Origin: Sphingomonas kaistensis
GTDB taxonomy: Bacteria; Pseudomonadota; Alphaproteobacteria; Sphingomonadales; Sphingomonadaceae
Reading direction: 5' to 3'
Assembly: GCF_036884275.1 (NCBI RefSeq)
Contig: NZ_CP145607.1
Coordinates: 1,475,001-1,539,000, forward strand
DNA: 64,000 nucleotides
A program made the position numbers and the translations under genes. The notes beneath the pieces are model-generated. The model searched no databases and was not told the origin of the DNA. It saw nothing but the letters and a program-made list of their open reading frames with translations. Shown here in pieces: positions 29,415-37,490 of the stretch; positions within the stretch are counted from its first letter, which is position 1; each line of letters starts with the position of its first letter.

Positions 29415-30956
29415 TTAGACGCCGAACAAGTAGAGCGCCGCCGCACCGGCAGCGGCGCCGAGCACCGCGACCGCCACGTCGCGCCACGCGGGGCGTGGCA
29501 GTTGCTTCACGTCGACGTTGACTTCCGGAAGCTCGGGCGGGGCGCCGCCGGGGGCGGGGAAGTAATGGTCGATGCGGTCGATAAGGCTGGGAAGCTTTTC
29601 AAGGCTGCGCTTCCATTCGAGGAGGCGGTCGGCGATGGCGGCTTCGGGGCCGAGTTCGGTGCGGATCCATTCGCGCAGGAAGGGTTCGGCCGATTCCCAC
29701 ATGTTGATGTCGGGATCGAGGAAGGTGGCGACGCCTTCTTCCATCACCATCGTCTTTTGCAGCAGCAATAGGTGCGGCTGGGTCGGCATGTCGAAGTCGC
29801 GGGTGATCGAAAACAGCCCTTCGAGCATCCGCCCGACGCTGATGTCCTTGACCGGCAACCCTCGGATCGGCTCGCCCACGGCGCGGAGCGCGGTGGCGAA
29901 CTCCTCGGCATTGTGGTGCGGGGGGACGTACTGCGCTTCGAAATGGATGTCGGCGACGCGGCCATAGTCACCGGTGATGAGGCCGTAGAGGATTTCGGCC
30001 AGCCAGCGGCGGGCGCGGCGGTCGATGCGACCCATGATGCCGAAATCGATCGCGGCAAGGCGGCCATCGGGGAGGGCGAACAGATTGCCCTGGTGGAGAT
30101 CGGCATGAAAGAAGCCGTCGATCACCGCCTGGCGGAGGAAGGCTTTCACCAGGATGTTGGCGAGCGCGCGGGGGTCGTGGCCGGCGTCGAGCAATTGGTC
30201 GCGCTTGGATAGCTTGATGCCGTCGAGCCATTCCAGCGTCAGGACGCGGCGGGCGGTTCGGCGCCAGTCGATCTCGGGAACGTAGAAGCCGGCTTCGGCG
30301 ACCATATTCTCCTTGAGCTCGGAGGCCGACGCCGCCTCGCGCTGGAGGTCGAGCTCGCGCCGGGTCCATTGCCGGAAGTGGGCGATGACGGTTTTCGGGC
30401 GAAGGCGGCGGATTTCGTCGCCGGCGTGCGCCTCGAGGTGGGCGGCGGCCCATTCATAGGTTTCGAGCGCTTCGGCGAAGGTTTCCTCGATCCCGGGACG
30501 GAGGACCTTGACCGCGACCTGCCGGCCTTCGGTGGTGACGGCGCGGTGGACCTGCGCGATCGAGGCGGCGCCGACGGGGGTTTCGTCGAATTCGCTGAAC
30601 AGGCTTTCGAGCGGGGCTTCGAGCGCTTGTTCGATCGCCTTGCGGATCAGCGGAAAGGGCGCGGGCGGAAGCGAATCCTGGAGCGCGAAGAGGTTGTGCG
30701 CGGCTTCCTCGCCGACGAGGTCGGGGCGGGTAGCCAGTGCCTGGCCGAATTTGATCGCCGCGGGGCCAAGCTGCTGCAGCGCGGCGGCGTAATCGGGCTT
30801 GGCGGGTTGGCTGAGGCCGAAGCGGGCGAGGCGGACGATGCGGCGGGCGAACGGCGGGGTGAGGGGATCGCGCTCGACCCCCTGCAACGCGCCGTAACGC
30901 GCCAAGGTGCGGCCCCAGCGGAGGATACGCAGGAGGTGGGTGAGCGAAGAACTCAA
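29415..30956 (-). CDS. ubiB: ubiquinone biosynthesis regulatory protein UbiB
   Basis: 513 aa from TTG 30956, overlapping the ubiE stop as TTGA. ABC1/ADCK atypical kinase needed for ubiquinone synthesis. It has the family KxGQ motif ('AAIKFGQALATRPDLVG'), the Ala-rich loop 'GAASIAQVHRA', 'VAVKVLRPG', the catalytic-loop 'HADLHQGNLFAL' and 'AIDFGIMG'. A hydrophobic C-terminal segment 'VAVAVLGAAAGAAALYLFG' anchors it in the membrane. Second gene of ubiE-ubiB. Confidence 0.93.
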   Translation of the reverse strand: MSSSLTHLLRILRWGRTLARYGALQGVERDPLTPPFARRIVRLARFGLSQPAKPDYAAALQQLGPAAIKFGQALATRPDLVGEEAAHNLFALQDSLPPAPFPLIRKAIEQALEAPLESLFSEFDETPVGAASIAQVHRAVTTEGRQVAVKVLRPGIEETFAEALETYEWAAAHLEAHAGDEIRRLRPKTVIAHFRQWTRRELDLQREAASASELKENMVAEAGFYVPEIDWRRTARRVLTLEWLDGIKLSKRDQLLDAGHDPRALANILVKAFLRQAVIDGFFHADLHQGNLFALPDGRLAAIDFGIMGRIDRRARRWLAEILYGLITGDYGRVADIHFEAQYVPPHHNAEEFATALRAVGEPIRGLPVKDISVGRMLEGLFSITRDFDMPTQPHLLLLQKTMVMEEGVATFLDPDINMWESAEPFLREWIRTELGPEAAIADRLLEWKRSLEKLPSLIDRIDHYFPAPGGAPPELPEVNVDVKQLPRPAWRDVAVAVLGAAAGAAALYLFGV

Positions 30957-31684
30957 GCCTTCCACCCCGACCAGATGCAGACGAGCCCGCCCATCGAGGT
31001 TTCGGTGCGAGTGCGGGTGAAGCCCGCTTCGCCGATCATCCGTTCGAAGTCGTAGGGCTTGGGAAAGCGGCGGATACTTTCGACGAGGTAGCGATAGCTC
31101 GCTTCGTCGTTGGTGACGGCCTTGCCGATCTTGGGAATGGCCTTGTCGGCCCACAGATCATAGGCCTCACCGAAACCCGGCCAGTCGCTGGTCGAGAATT
31201 CGAGCACGAAGAGGCGACCGCCGAATTTCAGGACCCGGTGGGCTTCGCGCAGCGCCTTGGGGATGTCGGTGACGTTCCGGATGCCGAAGGCGATGGTGTA
31301 GGCGTCGAAGCTGCGGTCGGCGAAGCTCAGGGTTTCGGCATTCTGGACCGACCAGCTGAGGCCTTCGATGCCCTTCTTCTGCGCGCGTTGTTCGCCGACG
31401 CCGAGCATGTCGGCGTTGATGTCGCTGACGGTCACCGCCGCGCCGCGCTTGGCCATGCGGAAGGCGATGTCGCCGGTGCCGCCGGCCATGTCGAGGATAT
31501 GTTCGTGGGCCTGCGGCTTCACGCGGTTGACGAAGCGGTCTTTCCACAGGCGGTGCATGCCCGCGCTCATCAGGTCGTTCATCACGTCGTAGCGGCGGGC
31601 GACCGAGGAGAAGACCTCGCCGACCTTGCGGGTCTTTTCCTCGGGGGTGACACGCTGGTCGCCGAATTGCACGAAATCGCTCAT
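30953..31684 (-). CDS. ubiE: ubiquinone/menaquinone methyltransferase UbiE
   Basis: 243 aa. SAM-dependent C-methyltransferase of quinone synthesis. 'FSSVARRYDVMNDLMSAGMHRLWK' at the N-terminus, 'ILDMAGGTGDIAFRMAKRG' as the SAM site, and 'YTIAFGIRNVTDIPKALREAHRVLKFGG' identify the family. Divergent from mutM with a 50 bp gap; the mutM / ubiE-ubiB arrangement is common in alphaproteobacteria. Confidence 0.95.
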   Translation of the reverse strand: MSDFVQFGDQRVTPEEKTRKVGEVFSSVARRYDVMNDLMSAGMHRLWKDRFVNRVKPQAHEHILDMAGGTGDIAFRMAKRGAAVTVSDINADMLGVGEQRAQKKGIEGLSWSVQNAETLSFADRSFDAYTIAFGIRNVTDIPKALREAHRVLKFGGRLFVLEFSTSDWPGFGEAYDLWADKAIPKIGKAVTNDEASYRYLVESIRRFPKPYDFERMIGEAGFTRTRTETSMGGLVCIWSGWKA

Positions 31685-31734
31685 GGGGGGCGCTCTAGCG
31701 GTGCCGGGCTCCCCGCGCCATATGGGCCAAAGAG

Positions 31735-32541
31735 ATGCCCGAGCTTCCCGAAGTCGAAACCACCGTGCGCGGGCTGGCCAAAGTGCTCGACGGCCGCCGG
31801 CTGACGCGCGTCGAGGCGCGGCGGGCGGATTTGCGGCGGGCGTTTCCGGAGGATCTCGGGCAGCGGCTGACCGGGGCGACGGTGACGGGCCTCGGGCGGC
31901 GGGCGAAATACGGGCTGATCCATACCGACCGCGACGACACGATGGTGTTTCACCTCGGCATGAGCGGGCGGTGGCGGATCGATCCCAGCGCGGACGAGCC
32001 GCACGATCATCTGGCGCTGGAGACCGACGATGCGCACCGGCTGGTGCTGAATGATCCGCGGCGGTTCGGGAGCGTCGATCTGGTGCGCACGGCGGACTTG
32101 GCGGAATGGGGACCGTTCAAGGACCTTGGGCCCGAGCCGTTCGATCTGACCGCGAAGGAGCTGAAGCGGCGGCTTCAAGGACGAAGTGCCGCGATCAAGC
32201 TGATGCTGCTCGATCAGAGGGTCGTCGCGGGGCTCGGCAATATCTACGTCTGCGAGGCGTTGTTTCGGGCGGGGATCAATCCGCGGCGGGCGGCGGGCAA
32301 GGTCAGTCTCGAGCGATTGAAGCGGCTGGTGCCGGCGATCCATGCGGTGCTGGCCGAGGCGATCGAGGCCGGGGGATCGACCTTGCGCGATTATGCCGCG
32401 CCCGATGGCGAGCTCGGCTATTTCAGCAAGAGCTTCTCGGTCTACGACCGCGAGGGCGAGCCGTGCCCGTGCGGCGGAACGGTAAAGCGATTCGCGCAGG
32501 GCGGACGCTCGACCTGGTATTGCCCGGCCTGCCAGCGCTGA
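31735..32541 (+). CDS. mutM: formamidopyrimidine-DNA glycosylase
   Basis: 268 aa. Begins 'MPELPEVETTVRGL' with the catalytic P2-E3. 'GRRAKYGLIHTD' carries the catalytic lysine, 'QRVVAGLGNIYVCEALF' is the helix-two-turn-helix, and the C-terminal zinc finger is 'CPCGGTVKRFAQGGRSTWYCPACQ'. Excises 8-oxoguanine and formamidopyrimidines. Confidence 0.96.
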   Translation: MPELPEVETTVRGLAKVLDGRRLTRVEARRADLRRAFPEDLGQRLTGATVTGLGRRAKYGLIHTDRDDTMVFHLGMSGRWRIDPSADEPHDHLALETDDAHRLVLNDPRRFGSVDLVRTADLAEWGPFKDLGPEPFDLTAKELKRRLQGRSAAIKLMLLDQRVVAGLGNIYVCEALFRAGINPRRAAGKVSLERLKRLVPAIHAVLAEAIEAGGSTLRDYAAPDGELGYFSKSFSVYDREGEPCPCGGTVKRFAQGGRSTWYCPACQR

Positions 32542-32654
32542 GCCGAGTTGACCATGCGGGGCGCTTCGGTTAGGGGAGCGCCCAATCGGTGCGTGCCGCC
32601 TGTGGCCGCGCCGCTTTTCGTTTCATACAGCATCTTTAGGGAACCGAGCCGACC

Positions 32655-32918
32655 ATGGCGAACACGCCGCAAGCCAAGAAGCGCATCCGCCGCAACAACC
32701 GCCGCGCCGAAATCAACGGCGCGCGCGTCAGCCGTATCCGGACCTTCATCAAGGCCGTCGAATCGGCGCTGCTGGCGGGCGACAAGGGTGCGGCGTCGGA
32801 AGCCTTGAAGCTGGCCCAGCCGGAACTGCAGCGCGGAGTCGCGCGCGGCGTGCTTCACAAGAACACTGCGTCGCGCAAGTTCTCGCGCCTGACCAAGCGG
32901 GTTTCGTCGCTGGGCTAA
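32655..32918 (+). CDS. rpsT: 30S ribosomal protein S20
   Basis: 87 aa, very basic. '[21 protein letters not shown]' and '[17 protein letters not shown]' are S20 hallmarks. Located 18 bp after a TTTAGGGAA leader segment and followed by a strong terminator. The rpsT-dnaA neighbourhood is known from other alphaproteobacteria. Confidence 0.96.
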   Translation: MANTPQAKKRIRRNNRRAEINGARVSRIRTFIKAVESALLAGDKGAASEALKLAQPELQRGVARGVLHKNTASRKFSRLTKRVSSLG

Positions 32919-32945
32919 AACGCTTCGGCTCGATCGAGATCGAAG

Positions 32946-32977
32946 AGGCCGCCGGATGCGAATCCGGCGGCCTTTTT
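32946..32977 (+). terminator. intrinsic terminator of rpsT
   Basis: Perfect 12 bp inverted repeat AGGCCGCCGGAT / ATCCGGCGGCCT with a GCGA tetraloop, followed by TTTTCG. It lies 28 bp after the rpsT stop. Confidence 0.9.
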
Positions 32978-33294
32978 CGTTACGTCCATAAAACCATTTG
33001 AGTTCAGCGATTCGCATCCTCTCTCTCTTGAGGATCGCTTCTGAAACGGCTGAAAACCGCCATTAACTCGGCTTCTCCTCACAAATGCGTGTCAAGCGGC
33101 TTTATTTCACTTCCGTGAAAAATTGCCGTTGTCAGACGCCCCCGCAATGCTCCAGAAAACCCTTCCGGCAGTGATTCCACTGGGGGGGTCCAAGCAAGGC
33201 CAGGAATGGGCGTGTCGACACCGGTCGGCGCGAGCGCTCTTCCTTTGCCTGCGATGGAGCGCAGCCGGCGCGGACACATGGAGGCAGGCGGGCA
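32978..33294 (+). other. gene-free dnaA leader
   Basis: About 317 bp between the rpsT terminator and dnaA. It is locally AT-richer (33040-33130, with 'tttatttcacttccgtgaaaaattg') and probably holds the dnaA promoter. I looked for TTATCCACA-type DnaA boxes on both strands and saw no cluster, so there is no support for an origin here. Confidence 0.5.
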
Positions 33295-34719
33295 GTGAGC
33301 GGTTTCGGAGATATGGATCAGGGACGGGGTGGTGCAGCGGAGCTGGCGGACGCCGGTGATAGCTCGCCGCTCGGCGCCGCCTGGGCCGCGATCCGGACCG
33401 GTCTTCGCCGCGATTGCGGCGCGCGAACCTTCGATGGCTGGCTGAAGCCTGCCGAACTGGGCGCGTTCGATCCCGATTCGGGCAGCCTCGAGATCGTCAT
33501 GCCGAGCCAGTTCATGGCCGACTGGGTGCGCAGCCATTTCGGCGAGCGGCTGCAGCTTGCCTGGCGCACGACCCTGCCGGTCGTGCGCGACGTGCGGGTC
33601 GTGGCCTGCGAAGGCGGCCCCAGGCCCGCACCGCTGCTGATCCTCGACGAAGAACCGATTCCCGCCGAGCGCAAGGTTGCCGCCGCGGTGCATCCACGCC
33701 CGGCGTTCGATCCGCGCTACAGCTTCGCAAGCTTCGTCGTCGGCAAGGCGAACGAGGTTGCCGCCACCGCCGCCAAGACGCTGGCCGAAGCGTCGACGGT
33801 GACATTCAATCCGCTGTTCCTGCACGGCGGCACCGGACGCGGCAAGACCCACCTTTTGCACGCGCTCGGCCAGCGCTTTCTCGAGCTCAACCCGGACGCG
33901 CAGGTCGTGATGATGAGCGCCGAGAAGTTCATGGTCGAGTTCGTCCGCGCGATTCGCGAAAACGACACGATCGGATTCAAGCAGCGGCTGCGCAGCGCGG
34001 ACCTGCTGCTGATCGACGACGTCCAGTTCATTGCCGGCAAGGAATCGACGCAGGAAGAATTCTTCCACACGATGAACGAGATCATCAACGCCGGTAAGCG
34101 GCTGGTGATCACCTCGGACCGCGCGCCGCAGGACCTCGACGGGATCGCCCCGCGCATTCTGTCGCGCCTCAGCTGGGGGCTGGTGGCGGACATCAATGCC
34201 GCCGACCTGGAACTGCGCTACAATATCCTGATGGCCAAGCTCGCGCTGCTGCCCGGCATCAGCATGGCCCCCAACGTGGTCGATTTCCTCGCCCGCCGGC
34301 TGACCAATTCGATTCGCGAACTCGAAGGCGCGCTTAATCGGATCGGCGCTTATGCGCTGATGACCGGGCGGGCGATCGACCTCGAATTCGTCGAGGAAGT
34401 GCTGGCCAACGTGCTGCGCGCCAATCAGCGGCGGATCAGCATCGACGAAATCCAGACCCGCGTCGCCGATCATTATTGCATCCGCAAGGCAGAGATGGTG
34501 TCGGCCCGGCGTGCCCGCGAAGTCGCCCGGCCGCGGCAGGTGGCGATGTATCTGAGCAAGCAACTGACGCCCAAGTCGCTGCCGGATATCGGCCGCCGCT
34601 TCGGTGGGCGCGATCATACGACCGTGATCCATGCGGTGAAGCAGATCGAGAAATTGCGCGCGAGCGATCCCGATATCGATGCGGCGATCCGGTTGCTGAC
34701 CCGCCAGCTCGAGGGCTGA
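33295..34719 (+). CDS. dnaA: chromosomal replication initiator protein DnaA
   Basis: 474 aa from GTG 33295 (ATG 33313 is an alternative). Domain I (about 22-95) includes 'AAWAAIRTGLRRDCGARTFDGWL'. The AAA+ domain has Walker A 'GGTGRGKTHLLHA', Walker B 'LLIDDVQF' and sensor 'LVITSDRAP'. Domain IV ends with the DnaA-box-binding signature 'RRFGGRDHTTVIHAVKQIEK'. 'FNPLFLHG', 'ARPRQVAMYLSKQLT' are also typical. Confidence 0.96.
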   Translation: MSGFGDMDQGRGGAAELADAGDSSPLGAAWAAIRTGLRRDCGARTFDGWLKPAELGAFDPDSGSLEIVMPSQFMADWVRSHFGERLQLAWRTTLPVVRDVRVVACEGGPRPAPLLILDEEPIPAERKVAAAVHPRPAFDPRYSFASFVVGKANEVAATAAKTLAEASTVTFNPLFLHGGTGRGKTHLLHALGQRFLELNPDAQVVMMSAEKFMVEFVRAIRENDTIGFKQRLRSADLLLIDDVQFIAGKESTQEEFFHTMNEIINAGKRLVITSDRAPQDLDGIAPRILSRLSWGLVADINAADLELRYNILMAKLALLPGISMAPNVVDFLARRLTNSIRELEGALNRIGAYALMTGRAIDLEFVEEVLANVLRANQRRISIDEIQTRVADHYCIRKAEMVSARRAREVARPRQVAMYLSKQLTPKSLPDIGRRFGGRDHTTVIHAVKQIEKLRASDPDIDAAIRLLTRQLEG

Positions 34720-34724
34720 CATTT

Positions 34725-34803
34725 CATCGTCCCGGCGCAGGCTGGGATCCCGGTCGAACTTGCGCTCTTGACTGCTGAGGTCCCGGCCTGCGCCGGGACG
34801 ACG
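34725..34803. repeat. 79 bp inverted-repeat element, copy 3
   Basis: Arms 34725-34751 and 34777-34803, about 27 bp each, are inverted copies with several mismatches in the left arm. The right arm is identical to that of copy 1 over nearly its whole length. It fills the gap between the ends of dnaA and the convergent glycosyltransferase gene. Confidence 0.8.
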
Positions 34804-34805
34804 GC

Positions 34806-35972
34806 TCAGCCCTGCATCCGGCTGAGCCGCTCGCGCCGTTCGATGGCGCGGATGTAGGTCTTGAGCACCGCGCCGTTGATCACGTCCCAATCCTGCGTCT
34901 TGGCAAAGGCGAGGCCGGCGGCGCCGTGGCGGGCGCGAAGCTCGGGGTCGGCGGCGTAGGCGGCGATGGCGGCGGCAAGCGCGGCAATGTCGCCGGGTTC
35001 GGCCAGCGTGCCGGTTTCGCCATCGCGGACGAGGTTGGTGGCCCCGGTGGCGGCCGCGGCGACCACGGGTAGTTCGCAGGCCATCGCTTCCAACGTGACG
35101 TTGCCGAAGGTCTCGGTGATCGAGGGGTTGAGGAAGATGTCGGCGCTGGCGAGCGCGCGGGCGAGATCGTCTTTTTCCTGGTGGCCGACGAAAATACCGC
35201 CGGGGAGCGCTTTCTCGAACCACGGGCGGGCGGGGCCTTCGCCGATCACCAGCACCTTGTGGGGCACGCCCATTGCAGTCAGTTCGTCGTGCACGGCGGC
35301 GAACACGTCGAGGCCTTTTTCCATCACGATGCGGCCGAGAAAAGCGACCACCAGTTCGTCGTCGCCGATGCCGAGGCTGCGGCGCCATTCGAGGCTTCGC
35401 CGTTCGGGATTGAACTGGGTGCGATCGACCCCTCGCGACCAGATGGCGATGTTGCGGTTCATCCGCTGCGCGCGGAGCACGGCGGCGGTGGATTCGGCCG
35501 GCACCAGGAGCGCGTCGCAGCGCAGGTACAGGCGGCGGAGCGCGGCGCGGACGGTCGGTTCGAGCAGTTCGAGGTGGTAATAGGCAAGATAGGTTTCGAA
35601 GCGGGTGTGGACCGAGGCCACCGCCGGGATCTTGCGCTTGCGGGCCCAGCTGACCGCGCGGTGCGCGCTGATGTCGGGGCTGGCGATGTGGACGATGTTG
35701 GGGGCGAAGGCTTCGAGATCCTTGCGGACGGCGCGGGTTAGGCCGAGGGGCAGACGATATTCGGGCCGGCCGGGCGCCGCGATCGAGGGCAGGGAGACGA
35801 GATCGCCGGTGGCCGGAAAGGCGGGGTGCTCGACCGTGGGCGAATAGGTGCGGACCTTGCATCCCTGGCGCAGGAGAAAACCGACCAGCCGATTCAGCGC
35901 CTGGTTGGCACCGTCACGCACATAATTGTAATTGCCCGACACAAGGGCGATGCGAAGGTCCTCAGGCGCCAT
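34806..35972 (-). CDS. GT4-family glycosyltransferase
   Basis: 388 aa from ATG 35972 ('MAPEDLRIALVSGNYNYVRDGANQ'). GT-B fold. The N-terminal domain has 'HIASPDISAHRAVSWARKRKIPAVASVHTRFETYLAYY'. The C-terminal donor domain has 'FLGRIVMEKGLDVFA', 'LVIGEGPARPWFE', and the EX7E motif 'NPSITETFGNVTLEAMACELPVVA'. The pattern recalls lipid-linked sugar transferases such as MgtA/SqdX-type mannosyl- and sulfoquinovosyltransferases. It may act on a membrane glycolipid, but the acceptor is inferred only loosely. Confidence 0.85.
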   Translation of the reverse strand: MAPEDLRIALVSGNYNYVRDGANQALNRLVGFLLRQGCKVRTYSPTVEHPAFPATGDLVSLPSIAAPGRPEYRLPLGLTRAVRKDLEAFAPNIVHIASPDISAHRAVSWARKRKIPAVASVHTRFETYLAYYHLELLEPTVRAALRRLYLRCDALLVPAESTAAVLRAQRMNRNIAIWSRGVDRTQFNPERRSLEWRRSLGIGDDELVVAFLGRIVMEKGLDVFAAVHDELTAMGVPHKVLVIGEGPARPWFEKALPGGIFVGHQEKDDLARALASADIFLNPSITETFGNVTLEAMACELPVVAAAATGATNLVRDGETGTLAEPGDIAALAAAIAAYAADPELRARHGAAGLAFAKTQDWDVINGAVLKTYIRAIERRERLSRMQG

Positions 35973-35983
35973 GGCAGCGGCCT

Positions 35984-36079
35984 TTAGCGGCGGGGCCGCG
36001 GGTTCGTCCAATCGCGGCTGCTGCGGCTGAGCAGGATGGCGAACAGGCCGAGGATGGCAAGATGAAAGGGACGGGGCAT
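35984..36079 (-). CDS. possible 31 aa membrane miniprotein
   Basis: ATG 36079 to TAA 35984-35986. The peptide begins 'MPRPFHLAILGLFAILLSR' and ends with a basic Arg/Pro-rich tail, i.e. one short hydrophobic helix and a positive C-terminus. It lies just upstream of the GT4 gene on the same strand, 11 bp away, and its start overlaps that of the divergent DNA glycosylase. It could be a leader peptide or chance. No homology known to me. Confidence 0.25.
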   Translation of the reverse strand: MPRPFHLAILGLFAILLSRSSRDWTNPRPRR

Positions 36080-36587
36080 GGACGTTCCTAGCATGAACGG
36101 CGGAGTGAAGCATGGGTTGCCGCCGGTGGCACGGGCCGATGCGCGGTTGCTGCTGCTGGGGAGCCTGCCGGGCGAGGCGTCGCTGGCCGCGGCGCGCTAT
36201 TACGCGCACCCGCGCAATGGGTTCTGGCGGTTGATGGAGCAGGTGACGGGGGTGGCGCTCGACGCGCTGCCTTATGACGAGCGGATCGAAAGGTTGGGGG
36301 AGCGGCGGGTGGCGTTGTGGGACGTGGTGCATGCGGCGCGGCGCGAAGGGAGCCTGGACGGGCAGATGCGCGCGATCGAGATGCGCGACCTGGCGGCTTT
36401 TGTCGCAGGGTTGCCTGAATTGCGGGCGATCGGGTTCAACGGCGGCACCGCGGCGCGGCTGGGGCGACGGGCGCTTGGCGGCGCTGGGCTGAGGCTGGTC
36501 GACCTGCCTTCGTCGAGCCCGGCCTATACCCTGCCGTTAGCCGACAAGGCGGCGCGGTGGGCCTCGCTGGCGGCCTTTCTCGATTGA
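36078..36587 (+). CDS. DNA-deoxyinosine glycosylase-like UDG-superfamily protein
   Basis: 169 aa. 'LLLLGSLPGEASLAAARYYAHPRNGFWRLM' is the signature of the hypoxanthine-DNA glycosylase (family 6) branch, and 'VDLPSSSPAYT' is the C-terminal motif replacing the usual HPS loop. Removes hypoxanthine or uracil from DNA by analogy. ATG 36093 is an alternative start. Divergent from the GT4 gene. Confidence 0.83.
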   Translation: MDVPSMNGGVKHGLPPVARADARLLLLGSLPGEASLAAARYYAHPRNGFWRLMEQVTGVALDALPYDERIERLGERRVALWDVVHAARREGSLDGQMRAIEMRDLAAFVAGLPELRAIGFNGGTAARLGRRALGGAGLRLVDLPSSSPAYTLPLADKAARWASLAAFLD

Positions 36588-36619
36588 CCTTGGGCCCGGC
36601 CCTGTCTCAAAGCTACGGC

Positions 36620-36910
36620 ATGGCTGACGAAGTCGAAGACGAAGCGGGCGCGGACGAGCGCGAACAATTGTCGATGGTGGACGAGGCGCTGGTCGCCGGA
36701 ACCATCGCCAACACCAATGGCCTCTTGGTCATTCTCGCCAAGCTGGTGTCGCGCGGGGTGTTCGACGAGAGCGATCTGAAGGCGTTCAGCGACAGCTATT
36801 CCAAGCCGCTCGACCATGAAGGCATGCGCGAGAACGAACTGGTCAGCCAGATGCAGGACCAGATGGAAAGCACGCTGGCCGAACTGATGCGGTTTATCGC
36901 CGAACGCTAG
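36620..36910 (+). CDS. small acidic protein of unknown function
   Basis: 96 aa from ATG 36620. Acidic N-terminus ('DEVEDEAGADERE') followed by a predicted helical body ('EALVAGTIANTNGLLVILAKLVSRGVF', 'ENELVSQMQDQMESTLAELMRFIAE'). No signal peptide or membrane segment. Lies between the DNA glycosylase and crtZ on the same strand. I do not recognise a family. Confidence 0.65.
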   Translation: MADEVEDEAGADEREQLSMVDEALVAGTIANTNGLLVILAKLVSRGVFDESDLKAFSDSYSKPLDHEGMRENELVSQMQDQMESTLAELMRFIAER

Positions 36911-36959
36911 GGCAATTGGTCCGGGTGACGGGCGCGCCTGCTGCTCCTATATCGCTGCC

Positions 36960-37490
36960 ATGTCCTGGCTTTCCGGCCCTTTCCTGCTCGCGGCGACGAT
37001 CCTCGTGATGGAGGGCTTCGCCTACGTGCTGCACCGCTTCGTGATGCATTCGAAGTGGGGCTGGGCATGGCACGAGAGCCATCACCGCGAGCGCGAGGGT
37101 TGGTTCGAGCGCAATGACCTCTACGCCGTGGTTTTCGCCCTGCCGTCGATCCTGCTGATCTGGGGCGGGCTGAATGGCGGATGGGGCGACTGGGCGACGT
37201 GGGTGGGTGCCGGGGTCGCGGTCTATGGCGTGATCTATTTCGGCTTTCACGACGTCATCGTGCACGGCCGCCTGCCGCACCGGATCGTGCCGCGCTCGAC
37301 CTATTTCAAGCGGATCGTTCAGGCCCACAAATTGCATCATGCGGTGGAGAGCCGCGACGGGGCGGTCAGCTATGGCTTTCTCTATGCGCCGCGGGTCGAG
37401 GTGCTGAAGCAGGCGCTGAAGGCGAGCGCCGAAGCGCGGGTCAGGGCCGCGAAGGGCGCGTCCACAGCACATTCCTCGGAACGGGTTTGA
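36960..37490 (+). CDS. crtZ: beta-carotene hydroxylase
   Basis: 176 aa non-haem di-iron membrane hydroxylase adding the 3,3'-hydroxyls of zeaxanthin. The four His clusters are visible: 'HRFVMH' (25-30), 'HESHH' (38-42), 'FHDVIVHG' and 'HKLHHA'. About four hydrophobic segments. It converges with crtB; the two coding regions overlap by 50 bp at their 3' ends. Confidence 0.94.
   Translation: MSWLSGPFLLAATILVMEGFAYVLHRFVMHSKWGWAWHESHHREREGWFERNDLYAVVFALPSILLIWGGLNGGWGDWATWVGAGVAVYGVIYFGFHDVIVHGRLPHRIVPRSTYFKRIVQAHKLHHAVESRDGAVSYGFLYAPRVEVLKQALKASAEARVRAAKGASTAHSSERV

Noticed and set aside
32559..32583. Hairpin GGGCGCT/AGCGCCC after mutM as a terminator
   Set aside because: Only 7 bp and no following T-run.
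32978..33294. Replication origin upstream of dnaA
   Set aside because: No cluster of DnaA boxes and only a short AT-richer patch were seen. A GC-skew plot of the genome would decide.
33079..35862. Very long open frame on the minus strand opposite dnaA
   Set aside because: The sequence is Arg/Pro/His-rich, typical of antisense frames in GC-rich DNA, and dnaA on the plus strand is certain.
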